Shown here one piece after another: positions 42,702 to 59,200 of a stretch of DNA of 64,000 nt. Each line of letters starts with the position of its first letter. The first letter of the stretch is position 1. Made by a program: the position numbers and the translations under genes. The stretch lies in NCBI GenBank assembly GCA_014268975.2, contig CP077096.1, positions 5,187,863 through 5,251,862 of the forward strand, given 5' to 3'. The notes beneath the pieces were generated by a model. That model was not told the DNA's origin, ran no database searches, and was given only the letters and a program-made list of their open reading frames with translations. This DNA comes from Pseudomonas wayambapalatensis (GTDB lineage Bacteria > Pseudomonadota > Gammaproteobacteria > Pseudomonadales > Pseudomonadaceae).

Positions 42702-43114
42702 CACATCACCGTCCGCTTAACAAAGGAGGTGGCGAGAGGCAGCTTTGCAGCAGCCAGGGCGAAAGCTTCGCGCGCCAGCTCTTCAGAAACACCCTCGATC
42801 TCGTACAGGACTTTGCCTGGCTGGATCTGGGCAACCCAGTACTCCACGGAACCCTTACCTTTACCCATACGAACCTCGAGAGGCTTCTTGGTAACCGGCT
42901 TGTCCGGGAATACACGGATCCAGATCTTGCCGCCACGTTTTACGTGACGGGTCAGGGCACGACGTGCCGACTCGATCTGGCGAGCGGTGAGGCGACCGCG
43001 AGCGACAGCTTTCAGAGCGAACTCGCCGAAGCTGACCTTGCTACCGCGCAGTGCCAGACCACGGTTGTGGCCGGTCATCTGCTTGCGGAATTTTGTACGC
43101 TTTGGTTGCAACAT
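42701..43114 (-). CDS. rplP: 50S ribosomal protein L16
   Basis: 137 residues. [21 protein letters not shown] at the start and the signature [24 protein letters not shown] near residue 82. It lies near the A-site tRNA. The Arg at R81 of E. coli, which is hydroxylated by YcfD-type enzymes, corresponds to the R in VRMGKGKG here. Confidence 0.97.
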
Positions 43115-43126
43115 TTGGCGTACCCC

Positions 43127-43813
43127 TTACTTAGCAGCTTTTTTACGAGGCGCTGGTGCTTGCGGCTTCAGCTCTTCCTGGCGACCACCAATCACTTCGC
43201 CTTTGAAGATCCAAACCTTGACACCGATCACACCGTAGGTGGTGTGAGCTTCGTAGGTGTTGTAGTCGATATCGGCACGCAGGGTGTGCAGAGGCACACG
43301 ACCTTCGCGATACCACTCGGTACGGGCGATCTCGGCACCGCCAAGACGACCGCTCACCTGGATCTTGATGCCCTTGGCACCAATACGCATGGCGTTCTGT
43401 ACGGCGCGCTTCATGGCGCGACGGAACATAACGCGGCGCTCCAGCTGCTGGGCAACGCTTTGCGCAACCAGCATGGCGTCGAGTTCCGGCTTGCGGATCT
43501 CTTCGATGTTGATGTGCACAGGCACACCCATCTGCTTGGTCAGGTCCTGACGCAGCTTCTCGACATCCTCACCCTTCTTGCCGATAACGATACCGGGACG
43601 AGCGGTGTGGATGGTGATGCGTGCAGTTTGAGCCGGACGATGAATATCGATACGGCTTACGGACGCGCTTTTTAGTTTGTCTTGGAGGTACTCACGCGTT
43701 TTCAGATCCTTCAACAGGTAATCTGCGTAAGTAGCACCGTCTGCGTACCAGACGGAGGTGTGCTCCTTGACGATTCCCAGGCGAATGCCAGTGGGATGTA
43801 CTTTCTGACCCAT
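43127..43813 (-). CDS. rpsC: 30S ribosomal protein S3
   Basis: 228 residues. MGQKVHPTGIRLGIVKEHTS start at 43813; a KH domain with GKKGEDVEKLRQDL near residue 70; C-terminal S3 signature GRLGGAEIARTEWYREGRVPLHTLRADIDY (starting near residue 160). The extra upstream in-frame codons to 43897 overlap rplV and are not homologous. Confidence 0.97.
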   Translation of the reverse strand: MGQKVHPTGIRLGIVKEHTSVWYADGATYADYLLKDLKTREYLQDKLKSASVSRIDIHRPAQTARITIHTARPGIVIGKKGEDVEKLRQDLTKQMGVPVHINIEEIRKPELDAMLVAQSVAQQLERRVMFRRAMKRAVQNAMRIGAKGIKIQVSGRLGGAEIARTEWYREGRVPLHTLRADIDYNTYEAHTTYGVIGVKVWIFKGEVIGGRQEELKPQAPAPRKKAAK

Positions 43814-43826
43814 CTGATCGACTCCG

Positions 43827-44159
43827 TTACTTGTCCGCAACCTTGACAGTGATATGGCAAGACCGCTTGACGATGCGATCAGCGCGGCCTTTGGCACGCG
43901 GCATGATGCGCTTCAGCGAACGCCCTTCGTTGACGAAAACGGTGCTGACCTTCAGGTCATCAACGTCTGCGCCTTCGTTGTGTTCGGCGTTGGCAACGGC
44001 CGACTCGAGGACTTTCTTCATGATTTCAGCGGCTTTTTTGCTGCTGAAGGCCAACAGGTTGAGCGCTTCGCCCACCTTCTTCCCGCGGATCTGGTCGGCG
44101 ACCAAGCGGGCTTTCTGGGCGGAGATTCGAGCGCCCGACAACTTAGCGGCTACTTCCAT
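43827..44159 (-). CDS. rplV: 50S ribosomal protein L22
   Basis: 110 residues lining the peptide exit tunnel. [24 protein letters not shown] near residue 5 and the beta-hairpin tip [22 protein letters not shown] near the end, where macrolide-resistance changes usually occur; nothing abnormal is seen. Thirteen bases before rpsC. Confidence 0.97.
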
Positions 44160-44170
44160 TTCCTTACCCC

Positions 44171-44446
44171 TTAACGCTTGGCTTTCTTGTCAGCCACGTG
44201 CCCGCGATAGGTGCGGGTACCGGCGAACTCGCCCAGTTTGTGGCCGACCATGTCTTCGTTCACGAGAACTGGGACGTGTTGGCGACCGTTGTGTACCGCG
44301 ATGGTCAGACCGACCATTTGTGGCAGGATCATCGAACGGCGCGACCAGGTTTTCACTGGCTTGCGATCATTCTTCTCCACCGCCACTTCGACCTTCTTCA
44401 GCAGGTGAAGATCGATAAAAGGACCTTTTTTCAGAGAACGTGGCAC
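44171..44446 (-). CDS. rpsS: 30S ribosomal protein S19
   Basis: 91 residues. [20 protein letters not shown] at the start, the signature [30 protein letters not shown] near the end. Located at the 30S head with S13. Confidence 0.97.
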
Positions 44447-44462
44447 TGTCGTATCCCTCTAG

Positions 44463-45287
44463 TTACTTGCGACGACGGACGATCATGTTGTCGGTACGCT
44501 TATTACCACGGGTCTTCGCACCCTTGGTTGGGAAGCCCCATGGCGATACCGGATGACGACCACCGGAGGTACGACCTTCACCACCACCATGTGGGTGGTC
44601 AACCGGGTTCATGGCAACACCACGAACGGTCGGGCGAACGCCGCGCCAGCGTTTAGCACCTGCTTTACCCAGCGAACGCAGGCTGTGCTCGGAGTTCGAG
44701 ACTTCGCCCAGGGTCGCACGGCACTCAGCCAGTACTTTACGCATCTCACCAGAGCGCAGACGCAGAGTCACGTATGCACCTTCACGCGCGATCAGCTGAG
44801 CCGAAGCACCAGCGGAACGAGCAATTTGCGCACCTTTACCCGGCTTCAGTTCGATGCCGTGAACGGTGCTACCTACTGGGATGTTGCGCAGTTGCAGGGA
44901 GTTACCGGCCTTGATTGGGGCCAGGGCACCTGCGATCAGCTGGTCGCCAGCACTCACGCCTTTAGGGGCGATGATGTAGCGACGCTCACCGTCTGCGTAG
45001 CACAGCAGGGCGATGTGAGCAGTACGGTTCGGGTCGTATTCGACGCGCTCGACAGTGGCTGGAATGCCATCTTTGTCGTTGCGACGGAAGTCGACCAGAC
45101 GGTAATGCTGCTTGTGACCACCACCAACGTGACGAGTGGTAATGCGGCCATTGTTGTTACGACCACCAGACTTCGATTTCTTCTCGAGCAGCGGTGCGTG
45201 AGGAGCGCCTTTGTGCAGCTCCTTGTTGACCACCTTGACCACGAAACGGCGGCCAGGGGAAGTCGGTTTGCATTTAACGATTGCCAT
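44463..45287 (-). CDS. rplB: 50S ribosomal protein L2
   Basis: 274 residues, near the peptidyl transferase centre. MAIVKCKPTSPGRRFVVKV start; RPTVRGVAMNPVDHPHGGGEGRTSGGRHPVSPWG near residue 218 holds the conserved His (MNPVDHPHGG) needed for activity. Basic C-terminus. Confidence 0.98.
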   Translation of the reverse strand: MAIVKCKPTSPGRRFVVKVVNKELHKGAPHAPLLEKKSKSGGRNNNGRITTRHVGGGHKQHYRLVDFRRNDKDGIPATVERVEYDPNRTAHIALLCYADGERRYIIAPKGVSAGDQLIAGALAPIKAGNSLQLRNIPVGSTVHGIELKPGKGAQIARSAGASAQLIAREGAYVTLRLRSGEMRKVLAECRATLGEVSNSEHSLRSLGKAGAKRWRGVRPTVRGVAMNPVDHPHGGGEGRTSGGRHPVSPWGFPTKGAKTRGNKRTDNMIVRRRK

Positions 45288-45301
45288 GATGCACCCCTTC
45301 C

Positions 45302-45601
45302 TTACTCAGCACTGCTGCTGAAATCGAGATCTTGGCCTGGCTGAAGGGAGACGATCGCCTTCTTCCAGTCATTACGCTTGCCCAGACCACGTGCGGTACG
45401 CTTGGTTTTACCCAGAACGTTGACAGTCGACACGTTTTCAACTTTTACGTTGAACAGGCCTTCGACAGCTTTCTTGATTTCCAGCTTGGTTGCATCGGTA
45501 GCAACCTTGAATACGAACTGGCCTTTCTTCTCAGCCAGAACGGTAGCCTTCTCGGAAACGTGCGGGCCAAGGAGGACTTTGAATACGCGTTCCTGGTTCA
45601 T
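45302..45601 (-). CDS. rplW: 50S ribosomal protein L23
   Basis: 99 residues, docking point for trigger factor and SRP at the tunnel exit. FKVLLGPHVSEKATVLAEKKGQ near residue 7 and VNVLGKTKRTARGLGKRNDWKKAIV. The start overlaps the rplD stop by 4 bases (ATGA). Confidence 0.97.
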   Translation of the reverse strand: MNQERVFKVLLGPHVSEKATVLAEKKGQFVFKVATDATKLEIKKAVEGLFNVKVENVSTVNVLGKTKRTARGLGKRNDWKKAIVSLQPGQDLDFSSSAE

Positions 45602-46200
45602 CCCAGCAGCTCCTCGAATTTCTTCACGGCCGAGACAGTGATCAACACTTTCTCGTAGGCGATCAGGCTGACCGGGTCGGAACCTTGAACGTCACGTACG
45701 TCGACGTGCGGCAGGTTACGAGCAGCCAGGTACAGATTCTGATCAACTGCGTCCGAAACGATCAGTACGTCGTTCAGGCCCATGCCGTTCAGCTTGTTCA
45801 GCAGGTCTTTGGTTTTCGGCGCTTCAACAGCGAAGTCCTGAACCACAACCAGACGATCGCTACGCACCAGCTCGGCGAGGATGGAGCGCAGGGCTGCGCG
45901 ATACATCTTCTTGTTGAGCTTCTGCGAGTGATCCTGAGGGCGAGCTGCGAAGGTTACACCACCGCCACGCCAGATCGGACCACGAGTGGTACCGGCACGA
46001 GCACGGCCAGTACCCTTCTGACGCCATGGGCGCTTACCGCCACCGGCTACGTCAGAGCGGGTCTTCTGCTGCTTGGTGCCCTGACGGCCGCCGGCCATGT
46101 AGGCCACGACTGCTTGGTGTACCAGCGTCTCGTTGAATTCGCCACCGAAAGTCAGTTCGGAAACTTCGATCGCCTGAGCGTCATTTACATTGAGTTGCAT
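45598..46200 (-). CDS. rplD: 50S ribosomal protein L4
   Basis: 200 residues. The extended loop SDVAGGGKRPWRQKGTGRARAGTTRGPIWRGGGVTF (near residue 48) reaches into the exit tunnel. In E. coli L4 is the repressor of the S10 operon; here the leader before rpsJ looks too short for the E. coli type target. Confidence 0.97.
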   Translation of the reverse strand: MQLNVNDAQAIEVSELTFGGEFNETLVHQAVVAYMAGGRQGTKQQKTRSDVAGGGKRPWRQKGTGRARAGTTRGPIWRGGGVTFAARPQDHSQKLNKKMYRAALRSILAELVRSDRLVVVQDFAVEAPKTKDLLNKLNGMGLNDVLIVSDAVDQNLYLAARNLPHVDVRDVQGSDPVSLIAYEKVLITVSAVKKFEELLG

Positions 46201-46212
46201 GTCAGTTTCCCC

Positions 46213-46848
46213 TTAACCGCGAGCCTTGACAGCCGGACGCACAACCACGTCGCCGCCAGTAGCGCCTGGAACGGCACCCTTGATCAGCAGCAGGTTGCGT
46301 TCAGCGTCTACGCGTACTACTTCCAGGGACTGTACAGTCACGCGCTCAGCGCCCATGTGACCGGACATCTTCTTGCCCTTGAATACACGACCAGGAGTCT
46401 GGCACTGGCCGATGGAGCCAGGGACACGGTGCGATACGGAGTTACCGTGGGTGTTATCCTGACCACGGAAGTTCCAACGCTTGATGGTACCGGCGAAGCC
46501 TTTACCTTTGGACTGACCGGTTACGTCTACCAGCTGGCCTGCAGTGAAGAGTTCAGCTTTGATCAGATCGCCAGCCTGGAAATCGCCTTCTTCAAGACGG
46601 AACTCCCAAACACCGCGACCAGCGGCAACGTTAGCCTTGGCGAAGTGACCTGCCTGAGCGGCAGTCACACGCGAAGCACGACGCTCGCCGACAGTGACTT
46701 GCACTGCACGGTAGCCATCGGTTTCTTCAGTTTTGAACTGGGTGACGCGATTCGGCTCGATCTCAATGACCGTGACCGGAATGGAGACACCTTCTTCGGT
46801 GAAAATGCGGGTCATACCGCACTTGCGACCGACTACACCAATAGTCAT
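46213..46848 (-). CDS. rplC: 50S ribosomal protein L3
   Basis: 211 residues. MTIGVVGRKCGMTRIFTEEG start at 46848, 33 bases inside the longest open frame; FAGTIKRWNFRGQDNTHGNSVSHRVPGSIGQCQTPGRVFKGKKMSGHMG in the central and C-terminal part is the L3 loop near the peptidyl transferase centre. Gln in GSIGQCQTPGRV is the residue methylated by PrmB in E. coli. Confidence 0.97.
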   Translation of the reverse strand: MTIGVVGRKCGMTRIFTEEGVSIPVTVIEIEPNRVTQFKTEETDGYRAVQVTVGERRASRVTAAQAGHFAKANVAAGRGVWEFRLEEGDFQAGDLIKAELFTAGQLVDVTGQSKGKGFAGTIKRWNFRGQDNTHGNSVSHRVPGSIGQCQTPGRVFKGKKMSGHMGAERVTVQSLEVVRVDAERNLLLIKGAVPGATGGDVVVRPAVKARG

Positions 46849-46929
46849 GTTGTAAACCTCATGAGTGTACGGGGCTTTCACCCGCTATGGCCGCCCATTT
46901 CAGAGCGTTACACGACTCAGACCGAAGTC

Positions 46930-47241
46930 TTAGCCGAGGCTGATCTGCACTTCCACACCTGCCGCAAGATCAAGCTTCATCAGCGCATCAACGGTTTTAT
47001 CCGTTGGCTGGACGATGTCCAGAACGCGCTTATGAGTGCGAATCTCGTACTGGTCACGCGCGTCTTTGTTGACGTGCGGGGAGACCAGAACGGTGAAACG
47101 CTCTTTGCGGGTAGGCAGTGGAATTGGACCACGCACTTGTGCACCAGTACGTTTCGCGGTTTCCACGATTTCCTGGGTGGATTGGTCGATCAGGCGATGG
47201 TCGAAAGCCTTCAACCTGATACGGATTTGCTGATTTTGCAT
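46930..47241 (-). CDS. rpsJ: 30S ribosomal protein S10 (NusE)
   Basis: 103 residues. [20 protein letters not shown] at the start and the S10 signature [22 protein letters not shown] near residue 31. Besides its ribosomal role it joins NusB in antitermination. First gene of the S10 operon, with a promoter 60-90 bases ahead. Confidence 0.98.
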
Positions 47242-47301
47242 TGGATTTCAGACTCCAGGCTGTTCCCAACGGACGCACTACGCCCGCTAAAAGGAGGCGT
47301 G

Positions 47302-47330
47302 ATTCTATAGACGCCCCTATTTAGTGTCAA
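47302..47330 (-). promoter_or_regulatory. Sigma70 promoter of the S10 operon
   Basis: On the minus strand TTGACA (47330-47325), 17 bases, then TAGAAT (47307-47302). Near-consensus. Transcription would start near 47295, giving a leader of about 55 bases before rpsJ. Confidence 0.85.
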
Positions 47331-47340
47331 CCTAATAAAA

Positions 47341-47367
47341 AAAACCCCCGCTAAGCGGGGGTTTTTT
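47341..47367 (-). terminator. Terminator of the str operon after tuf
   Basis: CCCCCGC-TAA-GCGGGGG (47345-47361) flanked by A and T runs, 15 bases after the tuf stop and just before the S10 promoter. Confidence 0.92.
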
Positions 47368-47382
47368 CAATCGGCCGAGTGA

Positions 47383-48576
47383 TTACTCGATGATTTTGGC
47401 TACGACGCCGGCGCCGACGGTACGACCGCCTTCACGGATGGCGAAGCGCAGACCGTCTTCCATTGCGATGGTCTTGATCAGGGTGACAGTCATCTGAATG
47501 TTGTCACCTGGCATTACCATCTCAACGCCTTCCGGCAGTTCGCAGTTACCGGTCACGTCAGTGGTACGGAAGTAGAACTGAGGACGGTAGCCTTTGAAGA
47601 ACGGAGTGTGACGACCGCCTTCTTCCTTCGACAGAACGTAGACTTCTGCGGTGAACTTGGTGTGCGGCTTGACCGAACCTGGCTTGACCAGAACCTGGCC
47701 ACGCTCAACGTCGTCACGCTTGGTACCACGCAGCAGAACGCCGCAGTTCTCGCCAGCACGACCTTCGTCCAGCAGCTTGCGGAACATCTCAACGCCGGTG
47801 CAGGTGGTGGTGGTGGTGTCACGCAGACCAACGATTTCCAGCGGATCCTGAACGCGGACGATACCACGCTCGATACGGCCGGTCACAACGGTACCACGAC
47901 CCGAGATCGAGAATACGTCTTCGATCGGCATCAGGAACGGCTGGTCGACCGCACGAACTGGCTCAGGGATGTAGGCATCCAGAGTCTCTACCAGCTTCTT
48001 GACAGCGGTAGTGCCCATTTCGTTGTCGTCTTTGCCTTCCAGCGCCATACGAGCCGAACCGATGATGATCGGGGTGTCGTCGCCTGGGAAGTCGTAGGTG
48101 GACAGCAGGTCGCGAACTTCCATCTCGACCAGTTCCAGCAGCTCAGCGTCGTCTACCAGGTCAGCCTTGTTCAGGAAGACCACGATGTACGGAACGCCTA
48201 CCTGACGGGACAGCAGGATGTGCTCACGGGTTTGTGGCATCGGACCATCGGCGGCCGAGCAAACCAGGATCGCGCCGTCCATCTGGGCAGCACCGGTGAT
48301 CATGTTCTTCACGTAGTCAGCGTGACCTGGGCAGTCAACGTGAGCGTAGTGACGAATGTTCGAGTTGTACTCGACGTGAGCGGTGTTGATGGTGATACCG
48401 CGCGCTTTTTCTTCCGGAGCCGAGTCGATCTTGTCGAACTCAACGACTGCCGAACCGAAAACTTCGGAGCAGACGCGAGTCAGAGCTGCGGTCAGAGTGG
48501 TCTTACCGTGGTCAACGTGGCCGATAGTGCCGACGTTAACGTGGGGAAGGGAACGATCAAATTTTTCTTTAGCCAC
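47383..48576 (-). CDS. tuf: Elongation factor Tu
   Basis: 397 residues. G domain with GHVDHGKTTL at residues about 19-28, DCPGHADYVKNM near residue 81 and NKADLVDD near 136, then two beta-barrel domains ending VAKIIE. It brings aminoacyl-tRNA to the ribosome. The effector region keeps RGITINTAHVEY. Last gene of the str operon, 27 bases after fusA. A second tuf gene begins to show at the right window edge. Confidence 0.98.
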   Translation of the reverse strand: MAKEKFDRSLPHVNVGTIGHVDHGKTTLTAALTRVCSEVFGSAVVEFDKIDSAPEEKARGITINTAHVEYNSNIRHYAHVDCPGHADYVKNMITGAAQMDGAILVCSAADGPMPQTREHILLSRQVGVPYIVVFLNKADLVDDAELLELVEMEVRDLLSTYDFPGDDTPIIIGSARMALEGKDDNEMGTTAVKKLVETLDAYIPEPVRAVDQPFLMPIEDVFSISGRGTVVTGRIERGIVRVQDPLEIVGLRDTTTTTCTGVEMFRKLLDEGRAGENCGVLLRGTKRDDVERGQVLVKPGSVKPHTKFTAEVYVLSKEEGGRHTPFFKGYRPQFYFRTTDVTGNCELPEGVEMVMPGDNIQMTVTLIKTIAMEDGLRFAIREGGRTVGAGVVAKIIE

Positions 48577-48603
48577 GACAGTGAACCTCTTGCCTAAAGG
48601 GGA

Positions 48604-50751
<2,148 letters not shown>

Positions 50752-50781
50752 AAAGCCCTCGCAAAATGATTGATGCTTGAA

Positions 50782-51252
50782 TTAGAAGCGGTAGTGCGAG
50801 AACGCTTTGTTGGCTTCGGCCATACGGTGCACGTCTTCACGCTTCTTGACTGCAGCACCCTTGCCTTCGGCAGCATCCAGCAGTTCGCCGGCCAGACGCA
50901 GGGCCATCGACTTCTCGCCGCGCTTGCGGGCGTAGTCTACGAGCCAGCGCATTGCCAGAGCGTTACGACGGGATGGACGAACTTCAACCGGAACCTGGTA
51001 AGTGGCACCGCCGACACGACGGGACTTTACTTCGACCAGCGGAGCGATGGCGTCGAGAGCTTTCTCGAAGATTTCCAGGGGGTCGCTGTTCTTGCGTGCT
51101 TTGACGGTATCCAGGGCACCGTAAACGATGCGCTCGGCTACGGCCTTCTTGCCGCTTTCCATCACGTGGTTCATGAACTTGGCGAGGATCTGAGATCCGT
51201 ATTTCGGATCGTCAAGGATCTCACGTTTTGCTGCTACACGACGTCTTGGCAT
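50782..51252 (-). CDS. rpsG: 30S ribosomal protein S7
   Basis: 156 residues. MPRRRVAAKREILDDPKYGS start with the S7 signature following (DPKYGSQILAKFMNHVMESGKK). It organises the 30S head and represses the str operon in E. coli. 106 bases after rpsL, 30 before fusA. Confidence 0.97.
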   Translation of the reverse strand: MPRRRVAAKREILDDPKYGSQILAKFMNHVMESGKKAVAERIVYGALDTVKARKNSDPLEIFEKALDAIAPLVEVKSRRVGGATYQVPVEVRPSRRNALAMRWLVDYARKRGEKSMALRLAGELLDAAEGKGAAVKKREDVHRMAEANKAFSHYRF

Positions 51253-51358
51253 GATAAGCCCTCAAACGGTCTTCAGGTTAGCCCGGGACGCGGGTCTTCG
51301 ACCCCTGCCCGACCTTACTCTTATCGACTCAAATAAATGGATGTCTGCAAACGCCCGA

Positions 51359-51730
51359 TTACTTCGGACGCTTGGTACCGTACTTCGAACGACCCTGGTT
51401 ACGGCCTTTGACGCCCGAAGTATCCAGAGAGCCGCGAACGGTGTGGTAACGAACACCTGGCAAGTCTTTTACACGGCCGCCACGGATCAGGACGACGCTG
51501 TGCTCTTGCAGGTTGTGGCCTTCACCACCGATGTACGAGGAAACCTCGAAACCGTTGGTCAGACGCACACGGCATACTTTACGCAGTGCCGAGTTAGGTT
51601 TTTTCGGCGTGGTGGTGTACACACGGGTGCACACGCCACGACGCTGCGGGCAGTTCTGCAGCGCAGGAACGTCGGACTTCTCGACCGAACGCTTGCGCGG
51701 CTGACGTACCAGCTGGTTGATAGTTGCCAT
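51359..51730 (-). CDS. rpsL: 30S ribosomal protein S12
   Basis: 123 residues, decoding-site protein. MATINQLVRQPRKRSVEKSD start; TTTPKKPNSALRKV has Lys at 43 and 44, and GGRVKDLPGVRYH keeps Lys88, the wild-type (streptomycin-sensitive) residues. First gene of the str operon behind a good promoter. Confidence 0.98.
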   Translation of the reverse strand: MATINQLVRQPRKRSVEKSDVPALQNCPQRRGVCTRVYTTTPKKPNSALRKVCRVRLTNGFEVSSYIGGEGHNLQEHSVVLIRGGRVKDLPGVRYHTVRGSLDTSGVKGRNQGRSKYGTKRPK

Positions 51731-51823
51731 CTACTAGCTCCACTGATTGTCTTGCGACTCTATTGTCTTGCAAGAAAGCCAAAAATTGGCGAGACGGAGC
51801 CTCACCAAATTTAAGGGTACAAA

Positions 51824-51852
51824 AGTCTAAAGAGGATCTTGCACCCAGTCAA
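51824..51852 (-). promoter_or_regulatory. Sigma70 promoter of the str operon
   Basis: On the minus strand TTGACT (51852-51847), 17 bases, TAGACT (51829-51824). The leader to the rpsL ATG would be about 87 bases. Confidence 0.8.
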
Positions 51853-51857
51853 GACAA

Positions 51858-51930
51858 GGCCCCGACCCTTCCTGCCCGATCATCGGCAACAAATCATGTC
51901 ACCGAGGCTCGGGAGGAAGGGGCCGGGGCC
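51858..51930 (-). terminator. Long hairpin after rpoC, probable rpoBC operon terminator
   Basis: GGCCCCGGCCCCTTCC (minus, 51930-51915) can pair almost fully with GGAAGGGTCGGGGCC (51872-51858) across a 40-base loop that contains a smaller CCGAG-C-CTCGG hairpin; TTGTCTT follows. It ends just before the str promoter. Confidence 0.5.
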
Positions 51931-51940
51931 CCGCCTCTTC

Positions 51941-56140
<4,200 letters not shown>

Positions 56141-56204
56141 GGCCTTTCCTCCTGGCGGAGCAGGAAGCGGGCTGTACCAGCCCCGCTCCCCTTCGCGTCA
56201 CGTG

Positions 56205-59200
56205 TTATTCGGTTTCCAGATCGATATCGATACCGAGCGAACGGATCTCTTTGATCAACACGTTGAAGGACTCGGGCATGCCCGGCTCCATACGGTGATC
56301 GCCATCCACGATGTTCTTGTACATCTTGGTACGGCCGTTCACGTCGTCCGACTTCACTGTGAGCATTTCTTGCAGGGTGTATGCCGCGCCGTATGCTTCC
56401 AGCGCCCACACTTCCATCTCCCCGAAACGCTGACCACCGAACTGCGCCTTACCACCCAGCGGCTGCTGGGTAACCAGGCTGTAGGAACCAGTGGAACGCG
56501 CGTGCATCTTGTCGTCCACCAAGTGGTTCAGCTTGAGCATGTACATGTAACCAACGGTCACAGGACGCTCGAACTTGTTGCCGGTACGGCCGTCGAACAG
56601 CACCATCTGGCCGCTCTCTGGCAGGTCGGCCAGCTTCAGCATGGCCTTGATCTCACGCTCCTTGGCACCGTCGAAGACAGGCGTCGCCATCGGCACACCT
56701 TTCTTGAGGTTGTTGGCCAGGGCGAAGATCTCTGCGTCGGAGAACTCGTCGAGGTTTTCCTGACGACCACCGATCTCGTTGTAGATCTCGGTCAGGAAGG
56801 TGCGCAGCTCGGCTGCCTTGCGCTGCTCTTCGAGCATGCGGTCGATCTTCTCGCCCAGACCTTTGGCCGCCAGGCCCAGGTGGGTTTCGAGAATCTGACC
56901 GACGTTCATACGCGAAGGTACGCCCAGCGGGTTCAGTACGACGTCGACCGGAGTACCGTTGGCGTCGTGCGGCATGTCTTCTACCGGCATGATCACCGAG
57001 ACGACACCCTTGTTACCGTGACGACCGGCCATCTTGTCACCCGGCTGGATGCGACGGCGGATTGCCAGGTAAACCTTGACGATCTTCAGTACGCCTGGAG
57101 CCAGGTCATCGCCCTGCTGCAGCTTGCGCTTCTTGTCTTCGAACTTGTCGTCCAGCAGACGGCGACGATCGACGATGTACTGCTGAGCCTTTTCCAGCTG
57201 CTCGTTCAGTGCATCTTCGGCCATGCGCAGTTTGAACCACTGGCCGTGCTCCAGACCGTTCAGTACGTCGTCAGTGATCACGGTGCCTTTCTTCAGGCCC
57301 GCACCACCGTCGACCACCTGGCCGTTCAGAGCAGAACGCAGACGCTCGAAGGTCGCGCCTTCGACGATGCGGAACTCTTCGTTGAGGTCCTTGCGGATCT
57401 CGTCCAGCTGCATCTTCTCGATCGCCAGGGCGCGGCTGTCGCGCTCAACGCCATCGCGGGTGAAGACCTGTACGTCGATGACGGTGCCTTTGGTGCCGGT
57501 CGGCACGCGCAGGGAGGTGTCTTTGACGTCGCTGGCCTTCTCACCGAAGATCGCACGCAGCAGTTTCTCTTCCGGCGTCAGCTGGGTCTCACCTTTCGGA
57601 GTGACCTTGCCGACCAGGATGTCGCCGGCGCCGACTTCGGCACCTACGTAGACGATACCGGCTTCGTCCAGCTTGTTCAGCGCAGCCTCACCCACGTTCG
57701 GGATGTCCGCGGTGATTTCCTCTGGGCCAAGCTTGGTGTCACGGGCCACACAGGTCAGTTCCTGGATGTGGATCGTGGTGAAGCGATCTTCCTGGACCAC
57801 ACGCTCGGACAGGCAGATGGAGTCTTCGAAGTTGAAGCCGTTCCACGCCATGAACGCGATGCGCATGTTCTGGCCCAGCGCCAGTTCACCCATGTCGGTG
57901 GACGGGCCGTCGGCCATGATGTCGCCACGCGCGACCACATCACCCTTGCTCACCAGCGGACGCTGGTTGATGCAGGTGTTCTGGTTCGAACGGGTGTACT
58001 TGGTCAGGTTGTAGATATCCACACCTGCTTCACCGGTCTCGACTTCGTCATCAGCTACACGCACGACGATACGGCTGGCGTCGACCGAGTCGATCACACC
58101 ACCGCGGCGAGCCACGACGCAGACGCCGGAGTCACGGGCGACGTTGCGCTCCATGCCAGTACCTACCAGCGGCTTGTCGGCACGCAGGGTCGGTACAGCC
58201 TGACGCTGCATGTTCGAACCCATCAACGCACGGTTGGCGTCGTCGTGCTCGAGGAACGGAATCAGAGAGGCAGCAACGGAAACAACCTGCTTCGGCGAAA
58301 CGTCCATCAGGGTGACGTCTTCCGGCGCCTTGACGGTGAATTCGTTCAGGTGACGGACCGCTACCAGCTCGTCGATCAGGTGCTTCTGCTCGTTCATCGC
58401 AGCCGAAGCCTGGGCGATGACGTGATCAGCTTCTTCGATCGCCGACAGGAACACGATGTCGTCGGTGACCACACCCTCTTTCACCACACGGTACGGGCTT
58501 TCCAGGAAGCCGTACTGGTTGGTGCGGGCGTAGGCCGCCAGGGAGTTGATCAGACCGATGTTCGGACCTTCCGGCGTCTCGATCGGGCACACGCGGCCGT
58601 AGTGGGTCGGGTGTACGTCACGAACTTCGAAGCCTGCGCGCTCACGGGTCAGACCGCCCGGGCCGAGCGCAGAGACACGACGCTTGTGGGTGATCTCGGA
58701 GAGCGGGTTGTTCTGGTCCATGAACTGCGAGAGCTGGCTGGAACCGAAGAACTCTTTCACCGCCGCCGCAACCGGCTTGGCGTTGATCAGGTCCTGCGGC
58801 ATCAGGCCTTCGCTTTCGGCCATCGACAGACGCTCTTTGACCGCACGCTCGACGCGCACCAGGCCAACGCGGAACTGGTTCTCGGCCATCTCGCCGACAC
58901 AACGCACACGACGGTTACCCAGGTGGTCGATGTCGTCGACGATGCCCTTGCCGTTACGGATGTCGACCAGGGTCTTCAGTACATCGACGATGTCTTCCTT
59001 GCTCAGCACGCCCGAACCTTCGATCTCGGTACGACCGATACGACGGTTGAACTTCATGCGGCCGACTGCGGACAGGTCGTAACGCTCGGCGCTGAAGAAA
59101 AGGTTGTTGAACAGGGTCTCGGCGGCGTCCTTGGTTGGCGGCTCGCCTGGGCGCATCATGCGATAGATTTCGACCAACGCTTCCAGCTGGTTGCTGGTGG

